Assembly (NCBI GenBank): GCA_030433215.1
Contig: JAUIMC010000016.1
Coordinates: forward strand, 1 to 64,000
Source: Alphaproteobacteria bacterium
GTDB lineage: Bacteria > Pseudomonadota > Alphaproteobacteria > Caulobacterales > Parvularculaceae
Length of the DNA stretch: 64,000 nt
Direction: 5' to 3'
The stretch's first letter is position 1, and every line of letters begins with the position of its first letter. Shown piece by piece: positions 44,835 through 53,175 of the stretch. Position numbers and translations under genes: made by a program. Below the pieces are notes generated by a model. The model made no database searches, was not told the origin of the DNA, and worked only from the letters and a program-made list of their open reading frames with translations.

Positions 44835-45416
44835 ATGAGAAACGCCCTCTTCGCCCTCGCCGCTATTTTGTTCGTCGGCCACTCCCCCGCCTTTGCGCAA
44901 GACGGCGACGAAACCGCCAGCGCGGTTTTCGCCGGCGGTTGCTTCTGGTGCATGGAAGCCGACTTTGAAAAACTAGACGGCGTCGGCGACGTCGTTTCCG
45001 GCTATGCGGGCGGCGTTAAACAGAACCCCACCTATCGCAATCATGAAGGCCACCTGGAAGTGGTGCGCGTGCCCTACGATCCGGCTGTCGTCAGCTATCG
45101 CGAGCTCGTCGATTATTTCTTCCGCCATATCGACCCGTTCGACGAGGGCGGCCAGTTCTGCGACCGGGGCCATTCCTATACGACAGGAATCTTTTATGCG
45201 AATGCGGACGAATTCGGCGTTGCGCAAGCCGCCAAAGAGGCGGCGGAGGAAGAACTCGGCAAGCCCGTAGTGACGCCGCTTATCGAGCTCGACACCTTCT
45301 GGAAAGCCGAAGGCTACCACCAGGATTATTACAAGAAGAATTCAGTGCGCTACGGCTTCTACCGGCGCTCCTGCGGGCGCGACAAACGCGTCAAGGATGT
45401 CTGGGGCGATCACTAG
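44835..45416 (+). CDS. msrA: Exported peptide methionine sulfoxide reductase MsrA
   Basis: 193 aa. Reduces S-methionine sulfoxide in proteins. Signal peptide MRNALFALAAILFVGHSPAFA, so it works in the periplasm. Catalytic GGCFWCMEADFEKLDGV with the nucleophile Cys, then GYAGG, YRNHEGHLEVV, FFRHIDPFDEGGQFCDRG with a possible recycling Cys, and AEGYHQDYY. Another Cys lies in RRSCGRDK near the end. ATG 44835 follows AGGAG; an ATG at 44830 reads into a stop. Terminator at 45424-45457. Confidence 0.95.
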   Translation: MRNALFALAAILFVGHSPAFAQDGDETASAVFAGGCFWCMEADFEKLDGVGDVVSGYAGGVKQNPTYRNHEGHLEVVRVPYDPAVVSYRELVDYFFRHIDPFDEGGQFCDRGHSYTTGIFYANADEFGVAQAAKEAAEEELGKPVVTPLIELDTFWKAEGYHQDYYKKNSVRYGFYRRSCGRDKRVKDVWGDH

Positions 45417-45423
45417 GCCACGC

Positions 45424-45457
45424 AAAAACGCCGCTGCGGCTCCGCAGCGGCGTTTTT
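45424..45457. terminator. Bidirectional terminator between msrA and the M3 peptidase gene
   Basis: Near-perfect palindrome: AAAAACGCCGCTGCGG, CT, CCGCAGCGGCGTTTTT. Both strands give a stem with A and T tracts, so it can end transcription of both convergent genes. Confidence 0.93.
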
Positions 45458-45477
45458 GGTTTCAAGCCTGACAGTCT

Positions 45478-47733
45478 TTATTCGATCGTCGACTTCTTGT
45501 CGTCGCCGCCGCCCGGAACCGGGAAGCCGCGATCGCGCATCAGCGCCTCGATCCGGGCGTCGCGGCCGCGGAAGTTGCGATAGGCCTCCGCCGGGTCGAT
45601 GGCATTGCGGGGCGCGAAAAGATTTTCCACGAGCTTTTTCGCCATCTCGGCGTCGTAAAAGCCGCCCGGCGCCTCCGCGAAGGCTTCCGCCGCATCGGCG
45701 GTCAGAACGTCCGCCCACATATAGCCGTAATAGCCGGCGGAATAGCCTTCGCCGGAAAACACATGCCCGAAATGCGGGGAGCGGTGCCGCATGGGCAGCT
45801 CTTCCGGCATGCCGAGATCGGCGAGGGTTTCTCGCTCGAACGCATCCGGATCGATGCCCGCCGGATCGACCGTGTGATAGCGCATGTCGACCAGCGCCGA
45901 GGCGAGATATTCGGTGGTGTCGAACCCCTGCTTGAAGGTCGACGCCGCCAGCACCTTGTTCACCAGCTCTTCCGGCATGGGCTCGCCGGTCTCATGATGG
46001 ACGAGATAGTTGTCGATGACCCGGTCGGTGGGAAGCCAGCGTTCGAGCAATTGCGACTGGAACTCGGTGTAGTCGCGCACGCCGCTGTTCAAGGTCGGAT
46101 AGTCCACATTCGACGAAAGATAATGCAGCGCATGGCCGAATTCGTGGAAATAGGTTTCCGCATCGTCCCATGAAATCAGCACCGGTTCGCCGGGCTGGGC
46201 TTCGACGAAGTTCGAGTTGTTGGTGGCAAGCACGGTCTTCTCGACGCCGCCGAGCGTGTCATGGCTGCGGAAGCCGGACGCCCAGGCGCCCGAGCGCTTG
46301 CCCGGCCGCGCGAAGGGATCGAGATACCACAGGCCGATATGCTTGCCCGAGGTCCTGTCCGTGACTTCCCAGACCTTCACGTCTTCATGCCAGACCGGCA
46401 CCGAGCCTTCAGGCACGGCCGTGAATTGGAAATTGAAGAGCTCGCCGGCGACCATGAACATCGCCTCGCGCAGCTTGCCGAGCTGGAGATATTGCTTCAC
46501 CTCGTCGGAATTGAGGTCGTATTTCGCCTTGCGAAGCTTCTCCATGTAATAGCGGTAGTCCCAGGGCGCGATCTCGAAATCGCCGCCTTCCGCGTCGACG
46601 ATGGCCTGCATCTCCGCGACTTCTTCCTCGACCCGCGCCTTCGCGGCGGGCCACACCGCCTCCATGAGCTCGAGCGCGTTTTCCGGGGTTTTCGCCATGC
46701 GGTTCTGGAGCCGCCATGAGGCGTAATTCTCATAACCGAGCAGCTTCACGCGCTCGTCGCGAAGCTGGAGAATTTCGGCGATGATCGCATTGTTGTCGTG
46801 TTCGCCGCCATGATCGCCGCGGCTGTAATACATCTCCCAGACCTGGCGGCGCAGGTCGCGGTCCTCCGCGAAGGTCAGGAACGGGTCCATGGCCGAGCGG
46901 GTGTTGGCGACAGCGTATTCGCCTTCGCCTTCCATGCGCTCGGCGGTCGATTTCGCTGAAGCGAGGAACCCGTCAGACAGCCCGGCCGCCCGATCCGCGT
47001 CGAAGAAAACCGCATAGGATTCCTCGTCATGGAGGACATTGTTGGCGAATTTGGTGTGGAGTTCCGCGAGCCGCTTGTTGATCGCGGCGTAGCGGTCTTT
47101 CGCGTCGCCTTCGAGGGTCGCGCCGTTGGAAGCGAAGCCGTCATAGACCAGCCAGACGAGGCGCTGCTGTTCCGGCGACAGGCGATCCATCTCCTCGCCC
47201 TCGTAAACAGCCTTGACGCGGGCGAAGAGTTTTTCGTTCTGGTTGATCTTGGAATAGAACTCGGAAAGCTTCGGCGCCATTTCCTGCTGGATTTCGCGAA
47301 ACTCCGGCGAGGACATGTTTGCCGACCAGATGCCCCAATAGGAAAAGACGCGGCCCAACGCTTCGCCGGTTTTCTCAAGCGCGATAATCGTGTTGGCGAA
47401 AGTCGGCGCTTCGGGGTTCTCGGCGATGGCGTCGATCTCGGCGAGGTTTCTTTCCATCCCCGCTTCCATCGCCGGCTTGAGGCCGGACAGCGACACATCG
47501 TCGAATTGCGGCACGCCGTTGTAAGGTCCCTTGAACGGCGCCAGCAGCGCGTCCGCGGCCGCATCGCCCGTCTGGGCCGGCGGAATGTCGGCGAAAAGAT
47601 CGCCCATGTCTTCATTCACGTCTTCGCTCATTTCCATCGCTTTATCGTCTTCAATCCGGGCTTCAGCCGCTTCTTTCTGTCCGCACCCATTGAGCAGGGT
47701 CATCAGCGCCAAAGCCGAAATAAGTGTTTCCAT
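45478..47733 (-). CDS. dcp: M3 family peptidyl-dipeptidase (Dcp-like), lipoprotein
   Basis: 751 aa zinc peptidase that removes dipeptides or cleaves short peptides. Signal METLISALALMTLLNGC with a lipobox. It is longer at the N-terminus than cytoplasmic Dcp because of the lipobox and an acidic linker. The catalytic region has ETYFHEFGHALHYLSSN (HExxH); later FSGEGYSAGYYGYMWADVLT is typical of the family, and GVRDYTEFQSQLLE supplies the downstream Glu. ATG 47733 chosen for the lipobox. Convergent with msrA. Confidence 0.93.
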   Translation of the reverse strand: METLISALALMTLLNGCGQKEAAEARIEDDKAMEMSEDVNEDMGDLFADIPPAQTGDAAADALLAPFKGPYNGVPQFDDVSLSGLKPAMEAGMERNLAEIDAIAENPEAPTFANTIIALEKTGEALGRVFSYWGIWSANMSSPEFREIQQEMAPKLSEFYSKINQNEKLFARVKAVYEGEEMDRLSPEQQRLVWLVYDGFASNGATLEGDAKDRYAAINKRLAELHTKFANNVLHDEESYAVFFDADRAAGLSDGFLASAKSTAERMEGEGEYAVANTRSAMDPFLTFAEDRDLRRQVWEMYYSRGDHGGEHDNNAIIAEILQLRDERVKLLGYENYASWRLQNRMAKTPENALELMEAVWPAAKARVEEEVAEMQAIVDAEGGDFEIAPWDYRYYMEKLRKAKYDLNSDEVKQYLQLGKLREAMFMVAGELFNFQFTAVPEGSVPVWHEDVKVWEVTDRTSGKHIGLWYLDPFARPGKRSGAWASGFRSHDTLGGVEKTVLATNNSNFVEAQPGEPVLISWDDAETYFHEFGHALHYLSSNVDYPTLNSGVRDYTEFQSQLLERWLPTDRVIDNYLVHHETGEPMPEELVNKVLAASTFKQGFDTTEYLASALVDMRYHTVDPAGIDPDAFERETLADLGMPEELPMRHRSPHFGHVFSGEGYSAGYYGYMWADVLTADAAEAFAEAPGGFYDAEMAKKLVENLFAPRNAIDPAEAYRNFRGRDARIEALMRDRGFPVPGGGDDKKSTIE

Positions 47734-47790
47734 CCGCATGGTTCGCGGCTCCTTTCATCATCCGGTCGGTCGGCTCTCCCCCGAGGGCCG

Positions 47791-47833
47791 ACAAAGGCCA
47801 GGCCGGCGGCGAAAACCTCCGGCGGGCCTTTGT
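47791..47833 (-). terminator. Hairpin between the agmatine deiminase and M3 peptidase genes
   Basis: ACAAAGGCC ... GGCCTTTGT with an extended GC-rich inner stem (CCGGC / GCCGG). On the minus strand the 3' arm ends CCTTTGT. It lies about 120 bp after the agmatine deiminase stop. The U-tract is short, so termination is only likely. Confidence 0.45.
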
Positions 47834-47952
47834 TTGCGCCCATCCTGAGAGGCTGCGCGGCGGCTGGCAAGCGGCAAGGGCGCCAGGCGCAACGCTTCGT
47901 CGCACGAGGCTAACGCTTCACCGCCGCGGCCATCGCCGCGCTCGGGCGGCGG

Positions 47953-49011
47953 TCAGGCCGGCTGCTGCTGGGAAATGCAGTGAAAGGAGCCCCCGCCGGT
48001 CAGGATGTGCGAGGAATCGACGGCGCAGAAATAGGGACGATCGATAAGCCCTTTGAGGATTTCCGCCGCCTCATGGCCCGGCCCGGCCTCGCCGGTGAGC
48101 TTTTCATAGACCGGCATCACGACCGAGTGATTGGCGATGTAAAAATTCATGTGGCTCGCCGCGGCGGGCTCGCCCTCGAGCTCCACGCGCCCCGGCGAGG
48201 GGATAGTCACAACCTCCAGCTTGCGGCCGGCGGCGTCGGTTTGCCCCGCGAGGGCTTTCTCGATGGCGGCCAGAACCTCCGCATTTGGATCGTTGTCACC
48301 GGTAGGACGCATACAGACGACTTTGCCCGGCGTGACGAAGCGCGCAAGATTGTCCACATGGCCGTCGGTGTGATCGCCCTCAAGGCCTTCATCGAGCCAG
48401 ATGACCTTTTCGGCGCCGAGCGCGGCTTTTAACACCGCCTCGACGTCTTTCTCGCTCATCCCCGGATTACGATTGTTGTTGAGAAGACACTGGCGCGTGG
48501 TGATGAAGGTTCCCTCGCCGTCGGTCTCGAGCGCGCCGCCCTCGCCGGTGAAGTCGTCGAAACGGCGCAGGCGCGCGCCAGCGAGGTTCGCGACGACGCC
48601 GGCGATCTCGTCATCTTTTTCGAGACGGTATTTCCCGCCCCAGCCATTGAAAGCAAAGGCGCTGGCGGCGCGCGCGCCGGTTTCGTCTTTCACGAAAACA
48701 GGCCCGGTGTCGCGCAGCCAGATATCGCCGATGGGCGCTTCGTGGATGGTCAAGAGCGACGGGTCCGGCAGATGCCCGCGCATAATCTCCGCCGCCGCGA
48801 TAGCGTCGGCGCCGCGCGCCAGAAGATGCACCGGCTCGCCGCGTTCGCCCGCATCCTCGCCGCCGGGGAACAGGATCGCGCGGATCAGATCCTCGACCTC
48901 CGCCCGGGCGGGGCCGAGATCGTCCTCCCAGAGCTCAACGGCGCTCGGCCAGCCGATCCAGACGGCGTCATGGGGGGCCCATTCGGCTGGCTGACGGCGC
49001 GATGAGAGCAT
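47953..49011 (-). CDS. aguA: Agmatine deiminase
   Basis: 352 aa. Hydrolyses agmatine to N-carbamoylputrescine in the arginine decarboxylase route to putrescine. It begins QPAEWAPHDAVWIGWPS, as the family does, then GDIWLRDTGPVFVKDE, EGGALETDGEGTFITT, LLNNNRNPGMSEKD, DGHVDNLARFV and the C-terminal nucleophile GGGSFHCISQQQPA. ATG 49011 follows GAGGA; the upstream frame to 49383 runs over the FMN riboswitch. aguB is not in the window. A peptidylarginine deiminase-like role is less likely. Confidence 0.92.
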   Translation of the reverse strand: MLSSRRQPAEWAPHDAVWIGWPSAVELWEDDLGPARAEVEDLIRAILFPGGEDAGERGEPVHLLARGADAIAAAEIMRGHLPDPSLLTIHEAPIGDIWLRDTGPVFVKDETGARAASAFAFNGWGGKYRLEKDDEIAGVVANLAGARLRRFDDFTGEGGALETDGEGTFITTRQCLLNNNRNPGMSEKDVEAVLKAALGAEKVIWLDEGLEGDHTDGHVDNLARFVTPGKVVCMRPTGDNDPNAEVLAAIEKALAGQTDAAGRKLEVVTIPSPGRVELEGEPAAASHMNFYIANHSVVMPVYEKLTGEAGPGHEAAEILKGLIDRPYFCAVDSSHILTGGGSFHCISQQQPA

Positions 49012-49100
49012 GAACGGGTCCTCAACTTTGTGTTCTCGGTCATTGCCGCGGGACGGCCTCACGGTTATATAGGCCTCGCGGAGCAATCCGCGACATAGAA

Positions 49101-49263
49101 ATCTTCGGGGCGGGGTGAAAGTCCCCACCGGCGGTAATGCGAAGGATTTTATCCTTCGATGAGCCCGCGAGCCGAGGCGAACGGCCTTTTTCAAGGCCAT
49201 GAGCCAAAGCAGGATTCCGGTGAGAGCCCGGAGCCGACGGTCATAGTCCGGATGAGAGAAGAT
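49101..49263 (+). ncRNA. FMN riboswitch (RFN element)
   Basis: The conserved RFN core is clear: TTCGGGGCGGGGTGAAAG then TCCCCACCGGCGGTAAT, GAGCCCGCGAGCC, GCAGGATTCCGGTGAGA and GCCGACGGTCATAGTCCGG ending GATGAGAGAAGAT. The P1 stem pairs ATCTTC at 49101-49106 with GAAGAT at 49258-49263. A variable hairpin (AAGGATTTTATCCTT) and a second (ACGGCC ... GGCCAT) correspond to peripheral stems. High FMN is expected to turn off the downstream TBDR and MFS genes. Confidence 0.97.
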
Positions 49264-49404
49264 TGACGCGGAAAGGACGGCGCTTTTGCGCCTGCCTTTC
49301 AAGCATGTGCGCAGGCGGATTCCGCCTTGTGTCATGCGCCTTTTGCGTTGATGCGGGCTTTCCGTCCGCCTTCCCTCCTCCATCCCCGATTCCGGAATTG
49401 GCTA

Positions 49405-49430
49405 TGCGCCTTCGGCGCGGATTTTATTTT
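49405..49430 (+). terminator. Candidate attenuator of the FMN riboswitch
   Basis: GCGCC-TTC-GGCGC hairpin at 49406-49418 followed by GGATTTTATTTT, 142 bp after the aptamer and 28 bp before the TBDR ATG. This is the form of an intrinsic terminator and fits control by premature termination. Alternative pairing with upstream GGCGC-rich segments (49280-49350) is possible but was not folded. Confidence 0.5.
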
Positions 49431-49458
49431 GCGCTTCGAGCGCGGGGATAGAGTTGCG

Positions 49459-51846
49459 ATGCGTAAGACGGGTTTGTGTTTCACCATAACGGCTTTGCTG
49501 TCGGGCGGAGCCTTGGCGCAGGACCGGGTCGACGAGATCATCGTCACGGCGGACCCCTTGGAGCTCGTGGAGCTCGAGGACAGCCGCGCGGTGATGGGGC
49601 TCGACCTTTCCTATGCGGAAGCGCCGCGCTCGGTGAACGTCGTTTCCGATGCGCTGATCGACCGCTTTTCCATCGAGACCGTGGACGATCTCGCGGCCTT
49701 CGCGCCCGGAACCTTCACGGGCAGCTTTTTCGGCGTGCCGGGCTCGGTGTCGCTTCGCGGCAATCGCGCCGACACCTATTTCAACGGCTTCAAGCGCGTT
49801 GAAAATCCCGGCACTTTTCCGACGCCGCTCGGCGCCAGCGAGCGCATCGAAATCGTCAAGGGCCCGACCCCGGCGGTCTATGGCGCAGGCCGGGTCGGCG
49901 GTTTCCTGAACATCACGCCCCTGACCGCGCGCACCGCAAAAGACGTCGCAGCGGAGGGCCGTCTCCTCTCACTCGAGGGAACGCTCGGCTCCTACGGCAA
50001 GCGCATCATTCGCGGCGACGCGGGCGCGGCGTTCGATCTCGGGTCTTACGAGGCGGGCGTTTACGCCCATGCCGAATACGAAAACTCCGACAGTTTCTAT
50101 CGCGGCATTGAGCCGGAAAGGACGCTCGTTCAATCGGCGTTCACACTGGCGCGCGACAATTTCGATGCGGAGTTTGGCGGCGCCTGGTTTTCCTCGACCG
50201 GCTACAAACAGACTATCGGCTGGAACCGCGTCACGCAGGACCTGATCGACAATGGAACCTACATCACCGGCCGCGATACGGATCTTTCCGATCTCAACAG
50301 CGACGGCAAGCTGACCCCCGACGAGGTCGACGCGGCGGTCGGAACCTTCTTCGGGACCTCAAATATCCGCCAGCTTGTGGATTACGGCGTCTTCCCCTCG
50401 CCCGCCTTCGCGCTGGATGAAGGCGTCGGAACCGCGACACTGTCCCCGCGCAAGGTTTACATCGCGGATGAAGACATCGCCGACGCGGAAACTTTCACCG
50501 CTTACGCCGATCTCGCCTGGTCTTTGGGGGAGGATACGCTGCGCCTCCAGGGCTTCTACGATTCCATGGATAGCGATCTTTACGTCAGCTACGGCTTCGC
50601 GGCGGAATATGTCGCGGACGTCTTCGAACTGCGCGGCAGCTACGCTTTCGATGTCAGCGCCGGACCGGTGAGCCTCGACGCGCTGCTCGGCGCCTCCTAT
50701 CGGTCCTACGACAACGAAACCCGCCAGACTTTCCTGTCGGGTTATCTCGCCGTCGACCGCCGCGACCTGACCGTGGGGCCTACGGGCAGCGACATTTTCG
50801 ACGATCCGTTTTCGCAAGAAGCGAACGGCATCGGCTGGGACACTGATCTTTACTCGAAGACCACGGACCTCGCCTTTTTCGCCGTCACCGACATCGCCTT
50901 TTACGAACGCCTGCATCTTCTCGCGAGCGCGCGCCTCGACCGCTTCACCGCCTCAGCGATCAACACCGGCGGCGCCATCTTCAATCCGGCGCTGGGTTTT
51001 GTCCGCCTCAAGGACGACGATGTTCAGCCGAGCTACGAATTGTCCCTGCGCTACGACGCGACGGACGCCGTCTCCGTCTACGCGACCTTTGCGGAGAACA
51101 ATGCGCTTGAGACCAATGACGGCGGCGGGATCGAGGTCGACCGCATCGACCAGAGCAATTTCGTCGCCGATTCCACTCTCTATGAGGCGGGCGTCAAACT
51201 CTCGCGCCGCGACCTCGTCGGCTCCCTCGCCTTTTATCGCCAGACGCGCCAGCGATCTGACCCGTTCGGCAATCTCGACGAGGAAACCTCGAAGGGCGTT
51301 GAGGCGGAGCTGAAATATCTCCTCTCCGACGAGTTTTCCGTGAACGGCGCCGTCACCTGGCAGGAAACGCGCATCGGCGCGCCGGGCCCGTGCGGCTCCG
51401 GCAATGGCGAGTTCGTGGTCATTCCGCCAAGCCGCGCGGGGCTCGCCCCGGCGGACGGCTATGGCGGTCTTTTTGCAGCGCTCAACGCCTCCTGCCTTGC
51501 GGAGTTGCAGGACGGCTACGCCCGCAACACCGCACCGGAATGGCTCGCCTCCGGCTTCGTCACCTATACGGGACCGGAAACGTCCATCGGCGCCTTCGGC
51601 GCGTCCGTCGGCGGCGTCTATGTGGGCGAGACCGGCGGCAAGATCGACAATGCGATCGTCCTTCCCCGTTACGTTCTCGCCAAGGCGGCGTTCTTTTACG
51701 AGATGGGCCGCGTCTCGCTGATCGCCAATATCGACAATCTTTTCGACAAGCGTCACTTCGTGCCCGTGCAGAATGTCTATGAGGAAGTCGGCGTGTTGCC
51801 GGGACGCGGGCGCGAATTCACCGTCACCCTGAAAGCACGGTTCTAG
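49459..51846 (+). CDS. TonB-dependent receptor under FMN riboswitch control (candidate riboflavin/flavin importer)
   Basis: 795 aa. Signal peptide MRKTGLCFTITALLSGGALA, TonB box DEIIVTA just after the cleavage site, plug domain with SVNVVSDALIDRFSIETVDD, FGVPGSVSLRGNRADTYFNG and RIEIVKGPTPAVYGAGRVGG. The barrel ends in FTVTLKARF with the terminal Phe needed for assembly. ATG 49459 gives the signal; the upstream frame from 49327 crosses the expression platform. Downstream MFS gene starts 8 bp after the stop. Receptors of this size are usual for siderophores or cofactors; riboflavin is proposed here from the riboswitch only. Confidence 0.93.
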   Translation: MRKTGLCFTITALLSGGALAQDRVDEIIVTADPLELVELEDSRAVMGLDLSYAEAPRSVNVVSDALIDRFSIETVDDLAAFAPGTFTGSFFGVPGSVSLRGNRADTYFNGFKRVENPGTFPTPLGASERIEIVKGPTPAVYGAGRVGGFLNITPLTARTAKDVAAEGRLLSLEGTLGSYGKRIIRGDAGAAFDLGSYEAGVYAHAEYENSDSFYRGIEPERTLVQSAFTLARDNFDAEFGGAWFSSTGYKQTIGWNRVTQDLIDNGTYITGRDTDLSDLNSDGKLTPDEVDAAVGTFFGTSNIRQLVDYGVFPSPAFALDEGVGTATLSPRKVYIADEDIADAETFTAYADLAWSLGEDTLRLQGFYDSMDSDLYVSYGFAAEYVADVFELRGSYAFDVSAGPVSLDALLGASYRSYDNETRQTFLSGYLAVDRRDLTVGPTGSDIFDDPFSQEANGIGWDTDLYSKTTDLAFFAVTDIAFYERLHLLASARLDRFTASAINTGGAIFNPALGFVRLKDDDVQPSYELSLRYDATDAVSVYATFAENNALETNDGGGIEVDRIDQSNFVADSTLYEAGVKLSRRDLVGSLAFYRQTRQRSDPFGNLDEETSKGVEAELKYLLSDEFSVNGAVTWQETRIGAPGPCGSGNGEFVVIPPSRAGLAPADGYGGLFAALNASCLAELQDGYARNTAPEWLASGFVTYTGPETSIGAFGASVGGVYVGETGGKIDNAIVLPRYVLAKAAFFYEMGRVSLIANIDNLFDKRHFVPVQNVYEEVGVLPGRGREFTVTLKARF

Positions 51847-51854
51847 GAGCCTTC

Positions 51855-53102
51855 ATGTTCGTCAGCAAACGGGCCGCGGGGCTCTACATCCTCCTCTGCC
51901 TCATCTTCTTTCACATCACGGCCGCGACCTTCGCGTCGCTCGGCGTCGTCCTGCCGGCGATGATCGCAGAGCTGCAATGGAGCTGGACGCAGGCCGGCTT
52001 CGGCTTCACCGCGCTCGCCCTCTTCACCGGCCTGTTCAGCCCGGTCGCTGCGGAAAGCCTTAAAAAGCTGGGACTGCGCGGCAATTACGCGGCGGGCGGC
52101 GCGGCCATGGCTGCGGGCTTTTTCCTCCTCGGCGCGGCGGCGGCCCTGCCCGCCTATCTTGTCGCCACCTCGCTTCTGGGCGCCGGTTTTGCGCTCCTCG
52201 CGAATGTGCCGAGCACTTATGTCATTGCACAGACGGTGTCGGCGCGGCGGCGGAATTTTTTCATCGGCGCTTATCTTGCGGCAGGCGGCGCCGGCGGCGT
52301 CGCCGGGCCGTTGATGGCCCATAGTCTGCTCGAAGGCGGCGAGGACTGGCGGCTCTACTGGCGCCTCGCGGCGCTGTTGATGCTGATGCTCGTTGCGGCG
52401 TTTCTGTTCTTCGCCGACAGCCGTTTCCTGGGCGGACGCGAGGCGCGCAACGCCGGCGCGCAAACGCCCGAAGACGACCCCCGCGCCGACAGAGCCGCGC
52501 CCCACGACTGGACCCTGAAAGAGGCGCTGTGCGCGCCCGGCTTTTACCTTATTGGGGCGGCGCTGATGGCCGCCTATTTTTGCGGCGTCTCGGTGTCGAG
52601 CTGGGCGGTGACGCATCTCACCGGGCTCGGCCTTTCGGCGGGCTTCGCGAGCGCCATGCTGAGCCTTCACGCCGCCTCGAACGCGCTCGCGCGCGCCGCC
52701 GGGGGCGTCGCCGTCAAACGCTTTCGCGCGCGCTATCTCCTGATTTCCGGGCTCGCGGCGGAAGCCGTCGGCATGATCGCGCTGTCCTTCGCCTATGACA
52801 GCAACATCGCCGTTATCTTCGCGCTGTTCGAAGGCTACGCCTTCGGCATGATCCTGTTCGCGACGACGGTGCTCGCCATCGAGTATTTCGGCATCAAGAA
52901 CTCGCCAGCCATTCTCGGGGCCATGAACCTCTTCGCGACCGTCGCCATGCTCGGCCCGGTGCTGACGGGCCTCACCGGCGACGCCTTCGGGAGCTTCTCG
53001 CCGATCTTCATCATTTACGGAACCGGCGCCGGCCTCCTAGCACTTCTCGCCCTCTTCGTGCACAACCCGAACGAAACCATTCCTTCGCGCAAACAGGGCT
53101 GA
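51855..53102 (+). CDS. MFS transporter, RfnT-like candidate riboflavin permease
   Basis: 415 aa with 12 predicted membrane segments. Two-halved MFS layout: N half FASLGVVLPAMIAELQWSWT and GLFSPVAAESLKKLGLRGNY, a central charged loop (about 195-218), C half FYLIGAALMAAYFCGVSV, LSLHAASNALARAAGGVAV. AGGAG lies just before ATG 51855 and the gene is 8 bp after the receptor, so it is in the same riboswitch-controlled operon. Riboswitch-regulated MFS riboflavin permeases (RfnT) are known in alphaproteobacteria; sequence identity was not measured. Terminated at 53126-53153. Confidence 0.88.
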   Translation: MFVSKRAAGLYILLCLIFFHITAATFASLGVVLPAMIAELQWSWTQAGFGFTALALFTGLFSPVAAESLKKLGLRGNYAAGGAAMAAGFFLLGAAAALPAYLVATSLLGAGFALLANVPSTYVIAQTVSARRRNFFIGAYLAAGGAGGVAGPLMAHSLLEGGEDWRLYWRLAALLMLMLVAAFLFFADSRFLGGREARNAGAQTPEDDPRADRAAPHDWTLKEALCAPGFYLIGAALMAAYFCGVSVSSWAVTHLTGLGLSAGFASAMLSLHAASNALARAAGGVAVKRFRARYLLISGLAAEAVGMIALSFAYDSNIAVIFALFEGYAFGMILFATTVLAIEYFGIKNSPAILGAMNLFATVAMLGPVLTGLTGDAFGSFSPIFIIYGTGAGLLALLALFVHNPNETIPSRKQG

Positions 53103-53125
53103 AGCGACAGGACAACTCAAAAAGA

Positions 53126-53153
53126 AAAAGGCGGGCTCAAGGGCCCGCCTTTT
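53126..53153. terminator. Bidirectional terminator between the MFS and Oar-like genes
   Basis: AAAAGGCGGGC-TCAAG-GGCCCGCCTTTT, palindromic with A and T tracts. It ends the riboswitch operon on the plus strand and the Oar-like gene on the minus strand. Confidence 0.9.
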
Positions 53154-53175
53154 CCGGTTGATGTTTTCGCCTGAC

